Assembly: GCA_963576565.1 (NCBI GenBank)
Contig: OY755045.1
Coordinates: 43,954,672 to 44,018,671 of the forward strand
Direction of reading: 5' to 3'
From: Aspidapion aeneum
Lineage: Eukaryota; Arthropoda; Insecta; Coleoptera; Brentidae
Length of the DNA: 64,000 nucleotides
Position numbers and translations under genes: made by a program. The notes under the pieces are model-generated. The model was not told the origin of the DNA. It was given only the letters and a program-made list of their open reading frames with translations, and ran no database searches. This document shows, piece after piece, positions 58,450 to 64,000 of the stretch (positions are counted from its first letter, which is position 1; every line of letters starts with the position of its first letter).

Positions 58450-59230
58450 AGGGTTATGTTTTTCGCTTGCGATTTGTATGTAAATATGTATGTTTGCGTC
58501 GCGCTAGAGGCTTAACGGCTGAACCGATTTTGAAAAAAAAGGTGTCATTGGATTGCTACTGATCCCGAAGGTGCTATAGGCTATTTTTTTTAAACATGAA
58601 TCAACATGGCGGTCGCCAGACGCCATTTTGTCACATGATTTTAGCCTTAAGGCATACAAATTAATTAAATTTCAGGCAATTTTATTGAAACTCTTTTGAT
58701 CACCCAGTGTAAGTGTCCTCTAATTTGCTGTAATTATTTAATAGTCCTTCCTGCTTCCACTGATCTCCCCTTTTGTCATTCCTCCCCACCCTCTTTAAAA
58801 ACAATATTCGCATAATTTTATCAAACACAGGGCGATTTTAAAAATTATTTCTACACACGCTTAAAGATTTTTTTCAACATTATTTTACTAGTTCCCCCCC
58901 TCCCTCTCTTCTCCCGACCTTCACTCAACGTTTGTAGAAACGCACCTATCTACCTTTTGGGCATAGTTTAATGTTTGACACAAATGCATGATTAAGGTAA
59001 TAATTAGGTGATTTAGTTAAATGAATTGCGTATGTGTTACACATTGAATTCAGCACATATTTCCGTAATCTAAACAAAAAAAAAACAAAAGAAATAGGAA
59101 GGTAACACTGTTTGCATCCGTAGAAAATCTACACGTACTTTCCGGGTAACGCTAAATGAATAATAAAAATGCATATTGCTTTCTATGGGACTGAATAAAC
59201 CTAAAAGTTCGAAATAAAAAAAAAATTATA
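58450..59230. other. No gene; dispersed repeat text at 58470-58640
   Basis: Includes ATGTATGTTTGCGTC and CGGCTGAACCGATTTTGA, as at 52282, and AACATGGCGGTCGCC. No coding frame was recognised. Confidence 0.45.
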
Positions 59231-59237
59231 ATAAAAA

Positions 59238-59652
59238 AAGACCCAACTGCTAATTCTACTTGTACCTACTAGTCGCAGTTGGGTACAAAATTACCCTATA
59301 ACTTGATTCATGAAAATACAAACCTGTATAATTTCTTAAGTGCTCTTTGGGCAACAAACCTAAAAGTTGAAATATGTCGCACATTGTAGGTATAGTCAAC
59401 CGCGAGTTTGATGGGGGGAACGTGGTAATTACTCCCCCGCCCCCTAGAAAAAAATATATACACTTTTAGTGAAGAAATATTGGACTAACCGCATGATTAC
59501 CCTCCCCCCATGGAGATAAAATAATTACATTTTAGTGTTTCAGTCGACCCCCCTAGATTTTGGCCTAGATTCGGGCTTGGGTATACCTATCAATTTTGTA
59601 CCCAACTGCGAGTAGTAGGTACAAGTAGATTTAGCAGTTGGGTGTTTTTTTA
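59238..59652. mobile_element. Foldback MITE with CCCAACTGC arms (~415 bp)
   Basis: Arms of about 55 bases, from ACCCAACTGCTAATTCTACT to CAGTTGGGTACAAAATT, are repeated inverted at 59591-59652. The interior holds the dispersed repeat also seen at 11985-12130. Confidence 0.7.
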
Positions 59653-59830
59653 TTTAGTTTAATTATTTGTCCCAGGTATATAAATACCTCTTATTTTTCT
59701 TGGTTTATTCTGATCGTGATCTGTGTCTGTTATGATTTTAGTTTTAGTGTAGTGAATACTTAAGCATATATTTTTAGCTGCTCTATCCAGTTCTTCCAAC
59801 ATTTTTATCAGTTCTTTTTTCTTATCTGTT

Positions 59831-59838
59831 ATTAAGGC
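59831..59838. repeat. Target-site duplication (ATTAAGGC), left
   Basis: ATTAAGGC here and at 60931-60938 bracket the nested LINE. The leading AT could also belong to the (AT)n tail. Confidence 0.7.
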
Positions 59839-60548
59839 AGAAGAACAAGCTGGTTTCAGGGCGGGTAGATCGACTTCAGATCATCTCTTTTGTATAACCC
59901 AAGTTATTGAAAAGAAAATGGCATACGGACAAGAGCTGCATCTGCTTTACGTCGATTTGCAGAAGGCATATGATAGTATACCACTAAATCTACTTTGGAA
60001 AGCGTTGGAAAACACAAACATAAGCATACAACTGATTAAGGCCATCAAAGAGTTACCGCAATAGTAATGCAAAAGTTAAAATAAAAGCAAAACTAACCAA
60101 TGGTTTTCAAGTAAATAAAGGTCTTAAACAAGGTTGCTGTATCTCGCTTACGCTCTTCAAGATATACTTGGAACAAGTCCTTAAAGTATGGAAGAGAAAA
60201 TGCCAAAACATGGGAATTCCGTTGGACGAAACCACCTTGTATACGTTATGTTTCGCCGATGATCAGATAGTAGTGGCTCAAGATTATGACGACCTCGAAT
60301 ATATGACACGAAAACTAATAGAAGAGTACAATAAGTGGGGACTAGAGGTTAATCTCAATAAGACAGAGTATATGTCTATCGGTGAAATGAAACAGGATCT
60401 AATCTTAAATACCGGGCAGCGAATTCAGTCCTGTGATGAGTATAAATACTTAGCTCTAAAAATTACAGCTGACGGAACACTAGACAAAGCTATAAAAGAT
60501 CGAAACGTACAAGGAAGAAAAGCAATAACTTTATTAAATATGCCCTAA
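59839..60548 (+). pseudogene. LINE reverse transcriptase fragment
   Basis: RT fingers/palm from EEQAGFRAGRST to motif C, LCFADDQI (60241-60265), followed by NKWGLEVNLNKTEYMSIGE (thumb start) and QDLILNTGQRIQSCDEYKYL. A stop/frameshift at about 60062-60070 breaks it, otherwise the frame is open to 60548. The catalytic Asp residues in motifs A and C are intact. Confidence 0.8.
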
Positions 60549-60888
60549 TTTGGGACCAAAGTATATCAAAACATAACAAAAAGCTTATATATAACACCAT
60601 TGTAAAAAGTATTATTACATACGACTCAGAAGTATGGCCAATTAAGGATAGAATAGAAAAAATGCTTTCCGCTACGGAGATGGACTATTGGAGAAGAGCA
60701 GCAGGGAAATCAAAAAGAGAAAAAGTTACAAATCAAAGAATAAGAGAAATTATGACAGTGGGTGAATGTACTTTAGTGGATGATATAAGAACAAAACAAC
60801 TGGTGTGGTACGGACATGTACAAAGAATGGATGATGGAATAAGACAGTGAAATAAGAATAAGAGAACACGTAGAACGTTGTGAAACCG

Positions 60889-60930
<42 letters not shown>
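59839..60930 (+). mobile_element. 5'-truncated RTE-like LINE, nested
   Basis: Same family as the LINE in the mirr intron, but starting inside RT. It encodes EEQAGFRAGRSTSDHLFCIT, VDLQKAYDSIP (motif A), GLKQGCCISLTLF (motif B, diverged) and LCFADDQIVVAQD (motif C). It then continues into the post-RT segment shared with 15948-16524, and ends in (AT)n. It holds the RT region that the intron copy lacks. The C-terminal domain has a further ~100-base deletion near 60840. Confidence 0.85.

Positions 60931-60932
<2 letters not shown>
60893..60932. repeat. (AT)n tail of nested LINE
   Basis: About 20 AT units after GTGAAACCGATAA, as at the end of the mirr-intron copy. Confidence 0.85.
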
Positions 60933-60935
<3 letters not shown>

Positions 60936-60938
60936 GGC
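60931..60938. repeat. Target-site duplication (ATTAAGGC), right
   Basis: Matches 59831-59838. Confidence 0.7.
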
Positions 60939-61026
60939 GATATCATCATCATATCTATGTATTGTCCGCTTACTTTGATGCCTATTTCTTCCCAATCTAA
61001 ATCTTTAAAAACATCTTCTACCTTGG

Positions 61027-61190
61027 GAACATAAAAAAAGTAGGGGAAGACCCCAAATGAGATGGGCGGACGATTTGAACAAACACGCAAGAACTAGATG
61101 GACGAACAAGGCGACAGACAGAGAAGAGTGGAAGATATTGGGGGAGGCCTTTCTCCAAAGATGGATCACAAAGGCTAAATAGATAGATCT
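61027..61190 (+). pseudogene. RTE-like LINE 3' end, opposite in orientation to its RT fragment
   Basis: Encodes GRPQMRWADDLNKHARTRWT, then NKATDREEWKILGEAFLQRW, ITKAK and a stop, the carboxyl end of the LINE whose RT lies inverted at 59660-61020. A related but decayed tail is at 4740-4830. Confidence 0.72.
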
Positions 61191-61194
61191 ATGC

Positions 61195-61870
61195 AACGGG
61201 ATTTTCCTTAAAACACATCCGTACAATGATGACATAATTAGGGTGGGGAGGAAGTAACTGATCAAGTTTTTCCCGACGATTTGTTATGCCTTAGTATGTG
61301 GACAAGCATGGTGCAAAATTTCAAACTGGTAACAGGAAGTGATATATTTTTGTGACGTTTGTCACTAATTCCATGGAATATAAGGCATTCGCTGCATCAA
61401 AATATGACATCGTATTCGATTCTGTCAGAGTAGAATCACCGTACAACGCAAAAACCACAGGTTCCCAGGTACACGATGAAAACAACAGACAAACAGACAA
61501 AAGGAATGTTCCATATTCTTTGAGATTAATTACCCCCATGCTGCATACATCACAGAAATCGAAACTTATGAATTTTTCATGGTTTGAAAACAACGAAAAA
61601 CTATGTCTCCATTAAATGCCCGTTTTGATTTTAGTGACATTAACGAATTTTGAGCACTGAGCAAGAGACTAGCTTGACTTTTTAGTTTTTCAATGCAATT
61701 TTTGTACAGTGTGCCCGACTTTGTACAGTGTGCCCGCATTTGGATTTTTAAGTTTATGACCGTTATTGCAACCTAAAAGTCGTCATGCAATTTCATTCAT
61801 TCATTCAATGCATTTTCCGTGCCTCAAATTTGTATCAATTTTTTATTTTAAAGGGGACAAGTAGTGTAGG
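61195..61870. other. No gene recognised
   Basis: An open + strand frame of about 87 codons (61352-61615) has balanced composition but no recognisable family. A short direct duplication TTTGTACAGTGTGCCCG lies at 61703-61738. Confidence 0.4.
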
Positions 61871-61879
61871 GGAGGCTCT

Positions 61880-62350
61880 AGGCCTGGCAACTAGGTACAC
61901 GAAGCGCCCTTTTCGCCAATTTCCGGGCATCTCCCCTACTGCGTCCTTCCTTCGCTAACGAATCTGCCAATCTTCTGAACAAATGCAAGAATATCGGGCC
62001 ACCTCAGATTCAGAAGGTCCTCCGTCTCAAAGGCTTCCTCTTTGAATACCTCTTTCCTTGCCTCCTTTGATGAGAGGAAATGCGCCAACGTCTCGTCCTC
62101 GGCCCATCATCGCTTGATCGTCGCGTCTTACTTCAATCTCATCTTCGTCAAGTGTCCTTGTAGGACGCAGTGTCCGGATAGGATTCCCACGATGGCTCGT
62201 ACCTCTCCTCGTGTTCTAACACACTCCTTCGTCTGTCTGGCTTTTACTGTATTTGTCCATTCCTTTTGTACCTTTTTCTGAGGCCACTCTGTTAGTGCGA
62301 ACTTCATCTGCCCTCTTGTGATCCCCAGAAAAAGCACTGACCGACGCAAT
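61880..62350 (-). pseudogene. LINE RNase H-distal 3' end
   Basis: The - strand encodes LGITRGQMKFALTEWPQKKV, QKEWTNTVKARQTKE, then GILSGHCVLQGHLTKM and, after stops, EDETLAHFLSSKEARKEVF and LLNLRWPDILAFVQKIGRFV. The order W....RQTK, L.GH..L..HL.KM, EDET..H, P.IL.F....GRF is the typical C-terminal region after RNase H in Jockey/R1-group LINEs. 5' truncated, with at least three stops. Confidence 0.7.
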
Positions 62351-62358
62351 TCTGCCAG

Positions 62359-62533
62359 GACATAACATCGCTGCTTTGCTTTGATAGTGGCACAACTAAG
62401 TAAGTATATTGATTGATTTAATTAAAGCAACAAAAATATATAAATATTTGCCTTTGTCATTATTTTTAAAAAGCTTTTCCTGAAAATTATCATTTCTAGT
62501 TATGCCACTATCAAAGCAAGGCAGCGACATGTG
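62359..62533. repeat. Short inverted repeat
   Basis: GCTTTGCTTTGATAGTGGCA (62374) is matched inverted by TGCCACTATCAAAGCAAGGC (62503). It may be a small MITE inserted beside the LINE end. Confidence 0.55.
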
Positions 62534-62539
62534 CACAAA

Positions 62540-64000
62540 AATCATTAAATAAAACTTCACTTGTTCAAAGTTTTCTAATTTTTTTTGGCAAACAGTATAT
62601 GTCAATGTTATTGTCTGTTAAAAGCCCTTGATCTGCTTGTGCAGTCCTGATGATGATGTTGTCATCGGCCTGTCAAACGGTAGGACCAATTTAGCCCTAT
62701 ATGGCAGTACCGAATGAAGATATTCTTCAACCCATGGTTCTATGGCGGTCTATAGGTATACTATATCAATCTCGACCATACGGATTGGATTTATTTAGCC
62801 GAGTTTTTTGTGTGTGGTATCGCGTATATGTATGTTTGTTTGTCTGTTTTCCTGCGCCCCCGAATTACTAGTATTTGACAAAATTCGTCCATTTTTTTAA
62901 TGTCCTCTCAAAACTGTTCACACTTGTCCAAAAAGCCCGGAGCTTTAGCGGGCTTTAAAATTGCTAAATCACATTTCTATTCAAAACCCTGCGGCGTTGC
63001 CAAGCCACATAATATTTCCTAAAACGTGGTAGCAGGGTCGGTCTCCTCGTTTTTTACCAAAAGTTTTTACTGTAGGTAATTTAAAATGCAGTATATTAAT
63101 GAAGCATCACTATCAAGGCAAACAAAATTTCAATAGAATCATTGATACTTTTTAGTATTGCCGCCGGGACGAGAGCTTCTCGCCTCTCGTCTCGCCCTCT
63201 TTCGACGAGACGAGAGAGATATTTTCTCTCGAATGAAAGCTCGAGGCGAGACGAGATGGGAGAAAGACCTCTCTCGTCGAGAGATTCTCGTGTTCTCGAG
63301 CAAAAAGGTTGGTTTTATAAATTTTTATAATTTACCATCTGTTCGTATTTTTTAAATAAAAGGTATCCAAAAATTGTTCCTTCCTTGGCAACATATTGTA
63401 CTATGGCTTACCTTTCGTTTACTTGAAATCAGAAGGAGAAAATCCAAAAGAGTAATTAAATTGTACTGTTACTGTTGAAATTATTCATAAGCGGGAAATT
63501 TTAGTTTTATTTTCTAGCTTTTGGCGTTAATTTTTGTTATTTAGAAATCTGCTGATTTAAAAAAAAATGTTTTTGGACGATTCTTTAAAGAGCTGAAAAT
63601 TTGGAAATCAAAAAATTTTGTTGCCGAAATTAGTTTGTTTTTTATTTTGAAAGATATGAAAAATTCAGAGGAAAAATCTGCTAGGTAAAAAAAGTTTAAA
63701 GGTATATTGTGCGTTTATTTCAGAGAAACAGACATTTCTTGCAAAAACATGTTTTTCCCTCAAAAATTACGAAACATTGAGATTAAAAGAAAGTTATTTT
63801 AAAAAAGAGTTTTGGTTAGTTTTGAGAAAAACACATTTTCGCTAGAAAAATCTTTGGTCTCCAGAATCTGTAAATTCGATATAGATCTTTTAAGACCCAA
63901 GTATTTTAAATAATTGATTTATTGCTTTATTTTTAAGGATTTACATATATTAATCGCAAAACACAAAACAATCTATTATCAACGAACACTTGGGATTTTA
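62540..64000. other. No gene; CTCG-rich patch at 63165-63305
   Basis: The patch is made of CTCTCG/CGAGAG and GACGAG variants, mutually complementary, so it can fold on itself. Elsewhere AT-rich with nothing recognised. Confidence 0.5.

Larger units (their letters stand above)
59660..61020 (-). pseudogene. RTE-like LINE RT fragment, split by a nested LINE
   Basis: On the - strand the two flanks of the nested element join conceptually into one RT region. Right flank (61020-60939): VEDVFKDLDW, then QYIHRYDDDIAL, a degenerate form of the catalytic FADD/YADD motif. Left flank (59838-59660): ITDKKKELIKMLEELDRAAK and IITDTDHDQN. The first alanine of the ADD motif reads Asp here. The nested insertion 59839-60930 lies immediately after this motif. 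Confidence 0.72.

Noticed and set aside
61352..61615. Open frame of 87 codons with balanced composition
   Set aside because: A possible exon, but there is an equally long frame on the other strand, no family match and no convincing splice sites.
1..64000. tRNA or rRNA genes
   Set aside because: No cloverleaf-like A/B box pair or rRNA-like conserved stretch was noticed by reading; a tRNAscan-type search was not possible.

Overview
The window looks like a stretch of insect nuclear DNA. It is AT-rich, packed with transposon remnants and foldback (hairpin-forming) repeats, and carries spliced coding exons with GT-AG borders. I see no prokaryotic operons, tRNAs, rRNAs or CRISPR arrays. The order cannot be fixed from the sequence alone; a repeat-rich genome such as a beetle or bug would fit.

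The one clear host gene is an Iroquois-class TALE homeobox gene on the + strand, best matched to mirror (mirr). Three coding exons are visible: 13266-13422 and 13834-13981 split the homeodomain, and 16732-17393 encodes the C-terminal region and stop codon. The N-terminal exons are not seen, so the first ~13 kb is probably intron or upstream DNA. The intron before the last exon is mostly one RTE-like LINE insertion (14377-16601). It has both ends, a (TA)n tail and a ~90-bp target-site duplication, but it lacks its reverse-transcriptase core. A THAP zinc-finger exon at 46557-46796 (- strand) is a second possible host-gene or domesticated-transposon exon.

The rest is mobile DNA. From left to right: a hairpin MITE (151-315); a pogo-like remnant with a PHD-like tail (544-1359); a palindromic element (1816-2291); LINE scraps (4.3-4.8, 7.0, 12.6 kb); mirr; palindromic TA-flanked elements (17.8, 19.5, 20.2 kb); a LINE 3' end (24 kb); a small hAT-type MITE (25.9 kb); a 6.47-kb foldback element (26481-32949); a pogo-like element (34974-36634); a nearly complete RNase H-bearing LINE on the - strand (about 37.7-41.9 kb); tandem and palindromic repeats (43.7-48.9 kb); a pogo-type MITE (50532-51265); a 738-bp insertion whose uninterrupted paralogue lies 1.2 kb away (53394-54131); a Tigger-like element (55668-57086); nested LINEs (59.7-61.2 kb); and another LINE 3' end (61.9-62.35 kb).

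The most unusual object is the 6.47-kb foldback. Each end has a GC-rich cap of nine short repeats, then an AT-rich block, then a satellite-like array of ~126-130-bp units in opposite orientations. Its central spacer contains a smaller hairpin and a repeat module, both of which recur elsewhere in the window. A motif in its satellite unit also occurs in unrelated-looking repeats nearby, which suggests that a few modules have been reused across many of the local elements.
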